Positions 22,337-35,165 of a DNA stretch of 64,000 nt are shown in pieces (the stretch's first letter is position 1; every line of letters begins with the position of its first letter). This DNA is from Dugong dugon. Taxonomy: Eukaryota; Chordata; Mammalia; Sirenia; Dugongidae. Under the pieces are notes generated by a model. That model was given only the letters and a program-made list of their open reading frames with translations, had not been told where the DNA came from and searched no databases. The stretch is from contig CM057463.1 of the NCBI GenBank assembly GCA_030035585.1, positions 135,688,736 through 135,752,735 on the forward strand. The letters run 5' to 3'. A program made the translations under genes and the position numbers.

Positions 22337-23345
22337 GATCTTATCAACCAGGCTAAATCATATGTTTAATGACATTTATACAAATTTTCTCATGTTTCCC
22401 ATTATGAGCTTCAGGAGAAAAAAACAAAAAACTCAAAAACATGTTCTCTAGTCATTTTTGTTCACCTTAATTATTTTTTTAAAAGCATTTATGGTTCCCC
22501 AATACAAATTATATGTTAAATAAAACTTGCTAAAATTTTACATTTTTTTCAAATGTAGCTAACATATAGTACAAATAATTTAAGAGTTTATAACTATAGA
22601 GATATCTAATATCATCTGAAGAAAGGCAAAATCTATATGATAAAATAAAATATAATTTTGGTTGAAATTTTTCTAAATAAATAACCTTAATATTAAAAAA
22701 TCTTTGACAATTATGACATAGAGAATAGGTTATACCAAGCTGATGATTGGACTCAGTGTGGCTGAAGAACTAATCTGATATATCTCTTATTTGCAACAGA
22801 TTCTGGGACAGAAATAACCTTTTAAAACAACATTGATTTATCTGTTATACAAGATTTAATTGTAACAATTTTAATATTTTTGCACCCCTAAAAACTCCAG
22901 TTTTGGAGTTTTTCTATTTCTTGATTTTATTAGTTCATTGAGTAGATATTCATTGAGTACTTGCAAGGTGAAAAATCTTGCCTCAAGTTTCGTAAATAAA
23001 TATGAAAAAAAAAAAAAAAAAAGGAAAGACATGCCTTCAAAGTGATTGCAGACTTCAGGAGAAAACAAGCAATATTAAGTGAATGAATAAATAGATGTAA
23101 AGAAACTAGTTTAGCAGAACTATGCAATGTTTTCTCTGAAGAAAACTAGCATGTCAAATATATGGAGTCATACATTCCACGGACAATACTTCACAAGTTT
23201 CAAATAATTTTAATTCTCATTCCCATGGGGAGAGAATTCAAGTTCTTCAGATTTCAAACACAATATACTGATAGGTCAGAAAGCTCTGAGAAAGTTGAGG
23301 GTATCCTTTTGCATCTTAACACAATTCTATTTTTTAGCAATAGGA
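22337..23345. other. AT-rich intergenic DNA with an L2-like relic
   Basis: An L2-like piece (TTAGTTCATTGAGTAGATAT) lies at about 22,925-23,095, with a poly(A) run at 23,006-23,023. Otherwise nothing recognised. Confidence 0.4.
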
Positions 23346-23348
23346 ATT

Positions 23349-23875
23349 TTATATCCTCTTTAATTAAAGTATTGAAAAGCAAAGATATCGCTTTGAAGAC
23401 TAAGGTGCTCCTGACCCAAGCCATGATATTTTCAATTGCCTGATATGCATGTGAAAGCTGGGCAATGAATAAGGAAGATCAAAGAAGAATTGAAACCTTG
23501 AATTATGGTGTTCACGAACAATATTGAATATACCATGGACTACCAGAAGAGCAAACAAATCTGTCTTGGAAGAAGTACATCCAGAAAGCTCATTAGAAGC
23601 TAGGATGGCAAGACTTTGTCTCACATACTTTGGACAGGCTATCAGGAGGGACCAGTCCCTGGAGAAGGACATCCTGCTCAGTAAAGTAGAGGGTCCATGA
23701 AAAAGAGGAAGACCTTCAACAAGATGAACTGACATAGTGGTTACAACAGTGGGCTCAAGCATAACAACAATCATGAGGATGGAGCAGGACTGGGCAGTGT
23801 TTCCTTCTGTTGTATATAGGGTCACTATGAGTTGGAACCGACTCAACAGCACTTAAGGACAAACAACATCATAAA
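23349..23875 (+). mobile_element. RTE LINE 3' part, sense
   Basis: The plus strand encodes the post-reverse-transcriptase region (KVLLTQAMIFSIA near 23,400-23,440, then decayed residues matching VLEEVHPE and SLEKD) and ends with the 3' UTR GGCAGTGTTTCCTTCTGTTG and ACAAACAAC. It is the sense counterpart of the copy at 19,937-20,648. Stops interrupt the frame early, at about 23,443. Confidence 0.85.
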
Positions 23876-25695
23876 GTAAACAGAACTGGTTCCTCATGAA
23901 GCAGACCCTAAATAAAGACTAGTGTGAAAGATGTTTATTACTGAATGTTTTCAGGATTAACATCATTGGGGAAGGGAAGAAAGCAGATTTAGGCCAACAC
24001 CAGTGGAGAAGCTGGGCTGCAACTAAGCTTCAACAAAGAACTCCACCAACCTCAGAGTGAGCTCTGTCTGTAGTAAAGATCATCATACTTTCCCTGAGTT
24101 TAGCAAAGGGCTGGGTATTTATAACCCTGAATAGATCAGGCATTGAAAGCAGGCTACCCCAAGGAAGGAGTGTGACATTAGACAAATAGGGCCTTTTCAG
24201 CCAAAGACAATTTTCAGAAAATGCTGACAAATGCAGGTTATCAGCTTGCAACATTCCCAGAAAAAGAAGAAATAAATTCTCCAATTCTGAAGGTGGATCT
24301 GGGTGGTGTAGCACAACGAACACTATTTTAAGGCAGAATATGATTCACTTAGACCCCAAATTTTCTCCAGTGCCTGAAAATAGATAAATAAAATTAAAAA
24401 ACAAAAAGTACCATAAATTACATTCTATATTTTAATATTATGGATAAGTTGAAAAAATGTGACTAATTAATTGTACATTTTTGAAATGCAAATATTTTCA
24501 AATACTTATCTGCAATAAACCTTCCTAATCCTGAAAAATTGAAATAAAAATGTCCTCATCAAGATTGACTATACAAGAAACTTTTCCAAAACAAGCTAAT
24601 CATGTTCTAAAAAAATAGGGTCTATAAAAATCCAATTAGTGTATTATGATTATCAGTTATAAAAATTTCAATAGAATTGCAAAAATTTGAGCTGAAAATA
24701 ATTCAAAATTATTCTGGGATTTAAAATGCAGGAAGTTACTATAACCATTATCATAATATCCAAGCATATTTTCATCCCAAGGGAAGAAGATGATGATTAG
24801 ATTCAAACAGCAGGTAAAGAATGTGCACACCTATTGTCTAGTTCATGCTTGGCAGAATTGTGTGATGGGAGAAGTAGAGAAAATGTCTATCTGTGACTAG
24901 AAACTATTTTCATCCTCAGTTGACACAGTAGCTTGATCATTTATTTAGAGAGCACAGTATTGCTTTTGACATCATATGCTCTGTCAGCATCTGGTGTTTC
25001 TTACTTGCTCAGCGTAAAATGGGGTGGACAGTTATCAGTAGCATCTTGCCAATTATTCTAAAAAATATGCAGAAGCAGAGAGTGGTTATAGACCATTATC
25101 CATGTCCCTATAACCTCAAAATGACTATTTTATTGTTTCTTCTTCTGAGTCATCGCTCATTATGAGTATATATGAATCTTCTATAAAATGAATAGATGTT
25201 AAGAAATAGAAGTAGAACTAGTACCACTATGATGAGTATCATCATTACTATTTCCACAACTCAACAAATTGTTTTGACAATAGAGATAGCACTTATCTCT
25301 TAAGATTATAGTAATCCTTTTTTATAATGCTGTGTTCCAGTAGGATAATCACTGCATAATGCTTTCTTTTAATAAGATTGATTCCAATCTTATAGTAACC
25401 TTAGAAAGAGAGTTTCATGATAAAGCAGTATTTCTTATCACTTTTTTTCTTGTCAACTTTTATCTCAGTTAATGTCATTTTCTCCTTCCTTTGAGCTACA
25501 TACATACATTTTCAAATATTTTAAATAAAATGTCCTTGTAGAAGTTTGAGGACCAAAAATCCAAAGCAGTTAATGTTTACACAAATCTAGGTCTCCCAAA
25601 TTTAATGCCAAGTGCCTATGCCATACTAATACCGGTGTTGCCATAACAGAGATCTTTGATGTTTTAACTCCATGGAAATAGCATATAATTCTATT
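23876..25695. other. Intergenic DNA, possibly with one old repeat
   Basis: About 23,880-24,350 reads like an old LTR or DNA-repeat consensus (AAGATGTTTATTACTGAATG, GGGCTGGGTATTTATAACCC), but I could not assign a family. The rest is AT-rich without recognisable content. Confidence 0.35.
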
Positions 25696-25698
25696 TCA

Positions 25699-25751
25699 CA
25701 GTTGTCATTGTTGTTTTGTAGGTGCCATCTAGTCAGTAGACTCATGGTGAC
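25699..25751 (-). mobile_element. RTE 3' end, left part, antisense (split by the ERV-L)
   Basis: TTGTTGTTTTGTAGGTGCCA ... GACTCATGGTGAC is the antisense RTE 3' end. It resumes at 33,688 as GTGATCCTATGTGCAACAGAACG, so the two were one element before the provirus inserted. Confidence 0.75.
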
Positions 25752-26294
25752 TCTTAGGCTGGGTTCTCTAGAGAAGCAAAACCAGTGAAGCATATAAATA
25801 TACACGGAGAGAGATTTATATCAAGGAAATGGTTCACACAGTTGTAGAAGCTGGAAAGTCCCAAGGCTGGAGGTTTCTCCTGAGTCACATAGCTGCAGGG
25901 GCTGGAAAACCCAAGATTGGCAGGTCAGACAGTAGGCCTCAGGCTCACAGGTTGCCGAGGCTGACGAATCCCATGATCAGCAGGTAAGCTGTTAGCTCAA
26001 GTCCCCAGAACCAGAGGTCAAATGAACAGAGCCAGCTGCAGGACCCAGAGCAAGCCAAAGCCAGTGAGCCTTGACAAAAGTCCACCTATATTGGATGCAG
26101 TCCACACTTCTAAGGAAACTCCCTTTCAACTGATTGGCTGCTTGTCACAGATCTCATCATGTAGATGATTACATTATATGACATCACATTATGGAAGTGA
26201 TTACACCATTACATAGCTGCCAAACTACATCATAACTGCCAAACCACTGAGAATCATGGCCCAGCCAAGCTGACACACAGCCTCAACCGTCACA
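25752..26294 (-). repeat. ERV-L 3' LTR (MLT2-type)
   Basis: About 543 bp. On the minus strand it begins TGTGACGGTTGAGG and ends with TTTGCTTCTCTAGAGAACCC, close to the known MLT2 end. A purine-rich tract (AAAGGGTGGAT) adjoins it on the internal side, as expected of the polypurine tract. Confidence 0.85.
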
Positions 26295-29200
26295 ATCCAC
26301 CCTTTGTCAACTTGGCACTCATATACATCTCTAAATAAAGACAACTATAAAATCACACATGCTCCTGACATGACACAACTAACATGCATACAACCAAAAA
26401 TGCACTAACTCTGTTTACATATTATGTTTTATAAGTGAAGAAAACAAAAATATTTGATGAACATATACAAGGAAGAAATACTCATAACAATTACAGTCCT
26501 TATTTCTGCAACTGGTCACGTGTTCATAGCTGGTATTTAGAACTACCTTCTTCCACCACCCATTCCATATTCCCTTTACCTCAGCTGGTCGTGGTTCTTT
26601 GCCTAGTAGGGTGACCCAAACCTTTATTCATTAAGGTTCTGGGCCATTAGTGGTCATGTCGGAATTGGGTTGCTGTAGTTTTCCATTGACTTTAATCACA
26701 GGGCATGGTAGTAATAAGAGACACCCTAAGGGATCGCCTGTATTCCAGACATACTCTTCTTTACCTCTGTTATGTAATATCAATCCAATTTCCTCTTGGT
26801 AATTAGGATCAATCACACCAGCCAATACGCTAACTCCCTTCTTTGCCTATTAATCCAGAGGCTTGAGGAGCCCAAAGTGGCCAGGTGGCATTCTTAGTTT
26901 CCAGTTCAGTGGAATCAGTGATGTGTCTCCAGGTGGGAGAATTCTTCCCTTTGGAACTAAGAACTCTAGACCTGCAGATCATAGGGTCATGGGGAGAGGA
27001 AGCAAAAATTTTGCCAGTGGATCACTAAGAGTAATAGTGAGTGGTGCTACTCTCATTTCCACCCCTTGATTCCTGGACCTATGAATCCTGGCTATGGGAG
27101 AAACAACACGATATATTGGACACTAGAGCATATGCAGCCTCCTGGAGAATATTGCCCCAGTCTGCAAGGTATTACTACCTAGCTGGCACTGTAACTGTGT
27201 CTTTAGAAGCCCATTCAATCATTCTATCAAGCCAGTTGCTTCACAATGATGGGGAACATGGTAAGACCAGTGAATTGCATGGGCGTTGGCCCATCGCTGC
27301 ACTTCATTTGCTGTGAAGTGAGTCCGTTGATCCAAGACAATGCTGTGTGGGTTACTGTGATGGTGGATAAGGCATTCTCTTAGTCTATGGTAGGTCATTT
27401 AGCAGAATAATTGCTTGCAGGAAGGCAAATCTGTATCCAGAGTAAGTGTCTATACCAGTAAGAACAAAACACTGTCCTTTCCATGATGGAAGTGATCCAA
27501 TATAATCAACATGGCAACGGGTTGCTGGCTAATCACTTCAAGAAATGGTGCCATATTGGGGACACAGTGTTGGTCTTTGCTGCTGGAAGATTGGGCACAC
27601 AGCAGTGGCTGTAGCCAAGTCGGCCTTGATGAGTAGAATTCCATGTTGCTGAGCCCATGCATAACCTCCATCCCTGCCACCATGGCCACTTTGTTCATGA
27701 GCCAATTGGGCAATAACAGGAATGACTGAGGAAGGAGGATGACTTATTTCCATAGAACATGTCATCTTATCCACTTAATTTTAAAATCCTCCTCTGCTAA
27801 GGTCACCCTTTGGTAAGCATCCACATGAGACACAAATATCTTCACCTCTTTGGACCATCCAGAGAGGTCTATCCACATACCTCTTCCCCGCACCTCCTTA
27901 TCACCAATTTTCCAGTCGTGTTCCTTCCATGGCCCTGAGCACCCAGCCAAACCACTGTCCATAGCCCATGAAGCAGTATACAATCGCACATCGGATTATT
28001 TCTCCTTCCAAGCAAGGTGAAAGATCAGGTGCACTGTTTGAAGTTATGCCATTGGGAGAATTTCCTTTCACCATTGTCCTTCAGGGAGGTACCAGAAAGG
28101 GGCTATAGTGCTACCGCTGTCCACTTTCAAGTGGCACCTGCATATCATGCAGAGCCATCTGTAAACTAGGCACAAGTTTTCTCTTCCTCAGTCATCTGAG
28201 CATAAGGAACTCCCCATGAGGCCATAGGTGCAAACTGGGAGAGGTCAGATAATGTGACAGGAGTGGAGAACATGGGCATTTGGGCCATTTCCTCATGCAA
28301 CTTACTTGTGACTTTAGGTCCTGCTTAGGCCTGATTTAGTACATAACACTTCCATTTTAAGATGGATTGCTGCTGTGCATGTCTGACTTTATGACCCCAT
28401 GGGTCAGACAACACCAAGTTCATGATGGGCAGCTCAGGGCACATGGTGACTTTGTGGCCCATAGTTAAGCATTCAGTCTCTAATAAGGCCCAGTAGCAAG
28501 CCAAAAGCTGTTTCTCAAAAGGAAAGTATTTATCTGCAGAGGATGGCAGGGCTTTGCTCCAAAATGCTAAGGATCTGCACAGTGATTCATCAATAGGGGC
28601 CTACCAAAGACTCCAAACAGCAACTCTACCTGCCAACAACACTTTAAGTACCACTGGATCAGCTGGATCATATGGCCCAAGTGGCAAAGCCATTTGCACA
28701 ACAGCTTGAACCTGTTGCAGAGCCTTCTCTTGGTCTGGGCCCTACTCAAAACCAGCAGCTTTTTGAGTCGCTTGATAAATACACTGGAGTAACACACCTA
28801 AATGAGGAATATGTCGCCTCCAAAATCCAAAGAGGCCCACCAGGCATTGTGTATCCTTTTTAGTTGTGGAAAGGGACAGATGAAATAGCTTATCCTTCAC
28901 TTCAGAAGGAATGTCTCCATGTGCCCCACACCACTGAACCCCTAGAAATTTCACTGAAGTAGAAGGCATCTGAGTTTTTGTCAGATTAATTTCCCACTCT
29001 TTGGCACTCAAATGTTTTACCGGTAAGTCCAGAGTCATTGACAATTCTTTCTTACTAGGTTCAGTCAACATAATTTCACCAATGTAATGGGCCAGTGTGA
29101 CATCTTGTGGAAGGGAAAGGCAATCAAGGTCCCTGTGGACTAAATTATGACATAGGGCTGAAGAGTTGATAGATCTCTGAGGTAGGACAGTGAAGGTGTA

Positions 29201-31003
29201 TTACTGGCCTTGCCTGCTGCAGGTAAACTGCTTCTGGTGATCCTTCAAAACAAGTATGGAGAAAAAGGCATTAGCAAGATCAGTAGATGCATACCAGATA
29301 CCAGGAGATCTATTAATTTGCTCAAGTAATGAAACCACATCTAGAACAGAAGCTGAAACTGGAGTCACTACCTGGGTAACTTTTCAATAGTCCACTGTCA
29401 TTCTCCAAGATCTATCTGTTTTTTTGCACAGGCCAAATAGACAAGTAGAAGGGGGATGTGGTGGGAATCACCACCCCTGCATCCTCAAGTCTTTACTGGT
29501 GGCAGTAATCTCTACAGTCCCTCCAGGAATGCAGTATAGCTTTTGGTTTACTATTTTCCTAGGTAGTGACAGTTTTAATGGCTTCCACTCAGCTTTTCCT
29601 ACCATAATAGCCCTTACTCTACTTGTCAGGGATCCAGTGTGGGGGTTCTGCCAGTTGCTGAGTACAACTATTCCAATTGTGCATTCTGGAGTGGGGAAAT
29701 CACTACAGGATGGGTTCAGGTACCCACTAGACCCACTGTGAGACAGATATGAGCTAAAACTCCATTCATAATCTGACCTCCATATGATACTACTCTGACT
29801 AGTTGGGCCACAGTAACGTTTTGAGCATCCTGGAATTAGTGTCAGTTCAGAGCAAGTATCCAGTAATCCCCAAAAAGTCTGATTAGTTCCTTTGACCCAA
29901 TGAACAGTCACTCTCGTAAAAGACCTTTGATACCCTTGGTGAAGGCTGGGAGAAAGAATAATGGCATAAATTTTTAGCAGTGTAGTGGGGTTCTTTCTCA
30001 AGCTCACTCAGCCTCCCCTACATTCAAGGGGTTGTGGGTCTATAAACTCACTCAAGTCTGAGATTTGATTGATGTGTCATGACTCTCTCTTCTGGCGATT
30101 TGAGTTAGACTACCTTTCACTTGCACTAGAATTCTTCTGCTTGTACAGATCAAATAAATAGTAGATTTCCAATCTATCTCATTCTTAGGAACACTATGAA
30201 TAAGTAGCCAACACCATAAATCCATACTAGTCAGACTATTCTAATTAGTGCTTTGACTCTACTGTCCATTACGGTAATCATGCCCACCTTGTCTTTGTAG
30301 ATTAAGTGCAGTCACTTGGCCCTTACCACCACATGGTCCAATCAGCCTTATTGTAGTTAGGTTTCTTACTGCAGTCAGGGCAGTTCCCACTGTTAAATCT
30401 GACTTACATAAAATAACAATCACAGCAGCCTTCAAGGATTCTGGGCTTCCTTCACAAATTTGTTTCTCACCATTGTGGTAAAAGGTATGTCCTCTGGGCA
30501 CTCCATGTGTGGGTCTGTGTGTCTCACCTGAGAAATCAACTCTAACATACCAGTTTCACTAAGCATTTGGATTCCTTTTGCTACTGTATACCAAGGCAGG
30601 TCTGGCACTACAGCTTGATTTAGTGTTGGCCACGGTGTAATCCATGCTTCAGAGAACCACCCAAATAAACTATTAGATCCTTTCTAACTTCTCAAGCTGA
30701 AACATTGAATGAAGAATCTGTGCTTAGTGGGCCCATATCAATAAACTCAAGCTGATCCAACTTTATGTTCCTTGAACCATTATCCTACACCCTTAATTGC
30801 CGTTCCCACACATATTCCCATATGTTTCTGTTTGTGTATATTAGAAAAGTCAAGCAGTTCTTTTGGAGTGTAGCATACCTCCTCATGGGTCACGCTTTCT
30901 ACTTTACCTCTTAAGGATCACTGGGATTTAAGTCTAGTTGTAGGTCTAAAAGCAAAAACGGGTGGTGTAGATGTGCTTTGAGTACATTCAATAATGTCTT
31001 GTA

Positions 31004-32266
31004 GGACATTATGCTGGGTGAAATAAGTCAATCACAAAAGGACAAATATTGTATGAGACCGCTATTGTAAAAACCCATGAAAAAATTCACATGCAAAATG
31101 TAACAATCCTTGTTGGTTACCAGGGATGGGAGGGGAGGGGGGGGGAATACTAAATAGGCAATAGATAAGTGGTATCTTGGGTGAGAGGTGAGATAGTACA
31201 CAGTACAAGGGAAACTAACACAACCTGCACAAGGAAAGGTCATGGAGGCCCTATGGACACATCCAAACTCCCCGAGGGACTGAGTTGTTGGACGGAGGGC
31301 TCTGGGGACCATGGTCTCGGGGAACATCTAGCTCAATTGGCATGACACTACTTATAAAGATAATGCTCTACATTCTACCTTGGTGAGTAGTGTCTGGGGT
31401 CTTAAAAGCCTGTGAGTGGCCATCTAAGATACTCCACTGGTCTCATCCCTTCGGGAGCAAGGGAGAATGAAGAGAACAGGATACAAGGAAAAGATTAGTC
31501 CAAAGGACTAATTGACCACAGCTACCAAGACCTCCACCAGACTGAGTCCAGCACAGCTAGATGGTGCCCGGCTACCACAGCTGACTGCTCTGACCAGGAT
31601 CACAACAGAGGATTCTGGACAGAGCTGGAGAAGGATGTAGAGCATAATTCTAACTCACAAAAAAAAAAAAAAAAAAAAAAAAGACCAGATTTACTGGCCT
31701 AAAGGAGACTGGAGAAACCTCAAGAGTATTGCCCCCAGACACCCTTTCAGCTCAGAGGTGAATTTACCTTCAAGGTTCACTGTTCAGCCTGGGAGTGGAC
31801 AGCCCAGTAAAACTAAATGAGACTAATGAGGTACAGGAGTCCAGTGACAAGGGCCAGAAGGCAGAGGGGGAGTAGGAAGCTGATGATAAGGAACACAAGT
31901 TGAGTATGGATACTGTTGATGTGTTGTGAGATTGTTAACCACTGTTATAGGGCAACATTTGTAGTAACTGTTAAATGGGAGGCTATTTCGTCCTGTAAGC
32001 CTTCATCTTGGGCGAGAATGGCAGCACAATTGGAAGAGCATAGTCAATGTCACTTAAATGTGTAAGTAAAAAGTTTTGAAATGGTGTATCTTTGGCTATG
32101 TGTATTTTCACCAAAAAAAAATGGTGAGAATTCAGAGGGTTAAAATGTTGTGGGATTGTTAATCAAAGTCATAAAACAGCATGTGTACTACTGTTACATG
32201 AGAAACTGTTTGTTCTGTAAGCCTTCACCTGAAGTACAATAAAATATTTAATTAAAAAAAAAAAAC
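31004..32266 (+). mobile_element. L1 LINE 3' end nested in the ERV-L, sense
   Basis: Starts within the last codons of ORF2 (GGACATTATGCTGGGTGAAA), runs through the full 3' UTR with the internal A-tract at 31,660-31,681, and ends in poly(A) at about 32,254-32,265. AATGTCTTGTA at 30,993-31,003 and 32,267-32,277 is the target duplication. It is very similar to the copies at 9.6 and 61.2 kb, so it is much younger than its host provirus. Confidence 0.92.
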
Positions 32267-33078
32267 AATGTCTTGTAAGGCACCTACCTCACGCAATGCC
32301 ACAGGCAATGACTCAGACAATGGTTCTTTAGGCACAGCTTGGTTAATCTTATCAGATGGGGGTAGAAGGGTAATGATTTTACTGGAGAGGGTGGCTTAGC
32401 AGACAAAGATGGAGTAATCTCTTCTGATGAGAGTGAGAGGGCTGGTTCTGTTGGCAGGAGTGACTCAATGGAATTTAGGGGCTCAGTGTCCCCAGCTTCC
32501 TGATTATCTGTCCATTTGTCCCCATTTCAAGATTCAGGATCCCATTTCTTCCCAATCAATGTCTACACATTAATTCAGACACCATTTGAAATTGAGAATT
32601 AAATTGGCATTGTAATTCAGCCACTCTTACAGTAAGACTCTGGATTTGGTTTTCAGCAATATCAGCTCTGTTACTACAGAAATAAGGCATTCTTTCAAGT
32701 CACAAGTGAAAACTTTGAGGTCATTAATGTGGTTCTTGAACTAAGACTCTGAAGCCCTGAATTCATCTCTTCCTTTTATCGCTTTGTCTAGCAAAAGTAG
32801 GATCTACCAATCAGCTTCCTTATACTTCTCATTCTGAAAAAATTGTAGAAAGGTATCAAACATGCGATCACCCAGAGCCTCACATCTCACCAATACTTGA
32901 TCTTTTGGTGCAAATATTTTGTATATTTTTATTGCCACTCCACACCATGGATTAGCGGTGCCCTCTTTACTACTGGACACAGAGTCATCAACATTGTAAA
33001 GACTAACTAGACTTAAGAACTAATTTAGAACACTCATCCTTCCAATTTTGTTTCTTTAGAACCACTGTCTGTACCAAA

Positions 33079-33687
33079 TGTCTTAGGATGTTTTCTCTAG
33101 AGAAGCAAAACCAGTGAAGCATATAGGTACATATATGTATAGGTTTATATCAAGGAAATGGCTCACATGGTTGTAGATGCTGTAAAGTCCGAAGTTGGTA
33201 GGTTAAGCTGGAGGCTTCTCCTAACTCACATCACTGCAGGGGCTGGCGAACCCAAGATCGGCAGGTCAGACAGCAGGCATCTGGCTTACAGACTGTAGGC
33301 CAATGAATCTCATGATCAGCAGGTAAGAGGGCAGGCCACTGGCTCACAGGCTGCAAATGTTGATGAATCCCAAGATCGGCAGGTAAGCTCAAGTCCCAAG
33401 AACTGGAGGTCAAATGAACAGAAGCCAGCTGTAGGATCCAGAGCAAGAAATAGCCAGTGAGCCCTGACTGAAAGGCCACCTATATTGGATGAAGACCACA
33501 CCCCAAGAAAACTCCCCTTCAACTGATTGACTGCCTGTAAGAGATCTCATCATGGAGATGATTACATTATATCAGCTCTTGTTATGGAAGTGATTACATC
33601 ATTACATAGCTGCCAAATTACATCATAACTGCCAAACCACTGAGAATCATGGCCCAGCCAAATTGACACACAACCTCAGCAATCACA
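33079..33687 (-). repeat. ERV-L 5' LTR (MLT2-type)
   Basis: About 609 bp, clearly related to the 25.75-26.29 kb LTR over its whole length but with many differences and length changes, including a local duplication of the CAGGTAAG-type block near 33,300-33,400. It begins TGTGATTGCTGAGG on the minus strand. The divergence of the two LTRs points to an old insertion. Confidence 0.85.
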
Positions 33688-33726
33688 GTGATCCTATGTG
33701 CAACAGAACGAAACGCTGCCTTGTCC
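33688..33726 (-). mobile_element. RTE 3' end, right part, antisense
   Basis: GTGATCCTATGTGCAACAGA and ACGAAACGCTGCCTTGTCC continue the RTE 3' end interrupted at 25,751. The match stops at about 33,726. Confidence 0.75.
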
Positions 33727-34015
33727 ATTTTACAGCACAGTGCATTTATTCTCTCTGAGAGAAAGTCTTCAAATTATTTGTTCTGGCATTGTTACGGTTA
33801 CTGAGAGAAAAAAAGGAAAACATCTAAGGTGGCTTGTAGAATTAGGCATACCACCACTAGCATTTGTCTGTAATCTCTGGGGTCTTGGAGAAAGTTGAAT
33901 GAATTTGCTGCAAGCCATAAATGGTCTAGGGACAGTTAAAACATCAGCCTGTCCTTTTTATTTTCATGTGGTCTGGAAACTGTGAGGAACAATTTGAAAG
34001 TAGTCTCTGTATCAG
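33727..34015. other. Intergenic DNA
   Basis: No recognised content. Confidence 0.4.
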
Positions 34016-34061
34016 TTTTCTATTGCTATAGAAACAAATTACAACAAACTTAGTGCCTTAA

Positions 34062-34708
34062 TCCTTTGGTGACTCAGTTATTTTCTGCTTTGTTTTTTTG
34101 GTTGATGCCATGTGTTTTCATTAATGGAAGCATGATGAATCATTCACAGTGTCTAAATTTTTGTTAGGTAGCATGGATTTTTTTTTCTTGTCCCTTGCCA
34201 CAAGCCTGCCCTTAGTGTTCCAAGGTATGTATGTTATACCACGAATTCTACCCCAGAGTCCCCCCAGAGGCCTCTGGTATATACGTGTAACAAATAAAAG
34301 TTTCAAAAATTCCTATGTTGCCTACCAAAAATTCAGACATCTCATATAATACCCTGTAAAAACAGTAATTTGAAGCGCACGATGGTTTCTTCTGTTTCAG
34401 TCATAAAGGCTCCTGTCTGTGGAAGTGTGCAATGCCAGTGGTTCAACAGCTTTCCAATAAACTTCAGAGGATGAAAAATTAAATGGTTGCTATATGTACC
34501 ACTGGAGCCCTCGTGGCGCAGTGGTTAATAGCTCAGCTGCTAACCAACAGATTGGCAGTTTGCATCTACCAGCTCTCCTTGGAAACTCTATGGGGCAGTT
34601 ATACTCTGTCCTGTAGGGTCGCTATGAGTTGGAATCAACTCGACAGCAATAGTTTTTGTGTCTGTGTGTGTGTGTGTTTATATGTACATACCACCAGGAA
34701 CAAAAAGG
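34062..34708. mobile_element. Possible piggyBac-like MITE at TTAA, carrying an AfroSINE
   Basis: The MLT1 LTR is interrupted exactly at TTAA, which is present on both sides (34,058-34,061 and 34,709-34,712). The inserted ends are TCCTTTGGTGACTC on the left and, read inward from the right, CCTTTTTGTTCCTGG, both with CCTTT next to TTAA, as piggyBac termini commonly have. The inverted match beyond that is weak. Without the nested SINE the element is about 450 bp with no transposase, so it would be a non-autonomous copy. The short frames 34,121-34,349 look incidental. TTAA duplication by chance is possible because the site is AT-rich. Confidence 0.5.
34500..34678 (+). mobile_element. AfroSINE nested in the TTAA element, sense
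   Basis: GGAGCCCTCGTGGCGCAGTG, GCTGCTAACCAAC and CTATGGGGCAGTTATACTCT are near consensus, making this one of the best-kept copies. The tail is a TG repeat at 34,657-34,678. TATATGTAC at 34,491-34,499 and 34,679-34,687 is the target duplication. Confidence 0.92.
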
Positions 34709-35165
34709 TTAAAACAACACAAATTAATTATTTTACAGTACTGTTGTCAAAAGTCTGACACAGGTCTCACTGAGATAAATCAAGATGTCTGTAGGGCTGC
34801 ATTCTTTTCTGGAAGCTCAGGGGAGAATCTGTTTCCTTGGCTTTTCCAGCTTTTAAAGGCTGTCTGCATTCATTGGCTCATCACACTCTTCCTTCATCTT
34901 CAAATCCAGCATCTATCTTACCTCTTAGAACTCCTTTTCTACTACCTTTTTCTCTTTTAAGGACACTTGTATTACATTATACTCACATGGATAATGTAGG
35001 ATGATCTCTTTATTTGAAGGTCAGCTGATTAAGAACTTTAATACAATTTGTAATCTTAATTCCTCTTTAGCATATAAGGTAAATGATTCACAAGTTCCAA
35101 GGATTACAATGTGGACATAACTGGCTGGCCAGTTATTCTTCCTATCATAGTCTCAAATATGTACC

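Larger units (their letters stand above)
25752..33687 (-). mobile_element. ERV-L provirus fossil with MLT2-type LTRs, antisense
   Basis: This is an old class III (ERV-L) retrovirus copy. Parts on the minus strand, right to left: 5' LTR 33,079-33,687; short leader; gag-derived region roughly 30,010-33,060, split by an L1 insertion; protease near 29,470-30,000; reverse transcriptase and RNase H about 28,000-29,470; integrase about 27,000-27,990; dUTPase about 26,560-26,830; 3' LTR 25,752-26,294. No envelope region, as is normal for ERV-L, and a dUTPase placed after integrase, also an ERV-L trait. The host 5-bp repeats flanking it are GTGAC (25,747) and GTGAT (33,688). The element is broken, with well over ten breaks, and no gene is whole. 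It is old, shared-mammal-scale in style, and older than the L1 it contains. Confidence 0.88.
34016..35165 (-). mobile_element. MLT1-type MaLR LTR fossil, antisense, split by an insertion
   Basis: 34,016-34,061 (TATCAGTTTTCTATTGCTAT ... AAACTTAGTG) and 34,709-35,165 (AAAACAACACAAATTAATTA ... GGTCTCACTGAG ... AGGGGAGAATCTGTTTCCTT) join in the order of the known MLT1 consensus, antisense. It is an old solo LTR of the ERVL-MaLR group, with the usual scattered decay. The 647-bp insertion between the parts is described separately. Confidence 0.8.
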
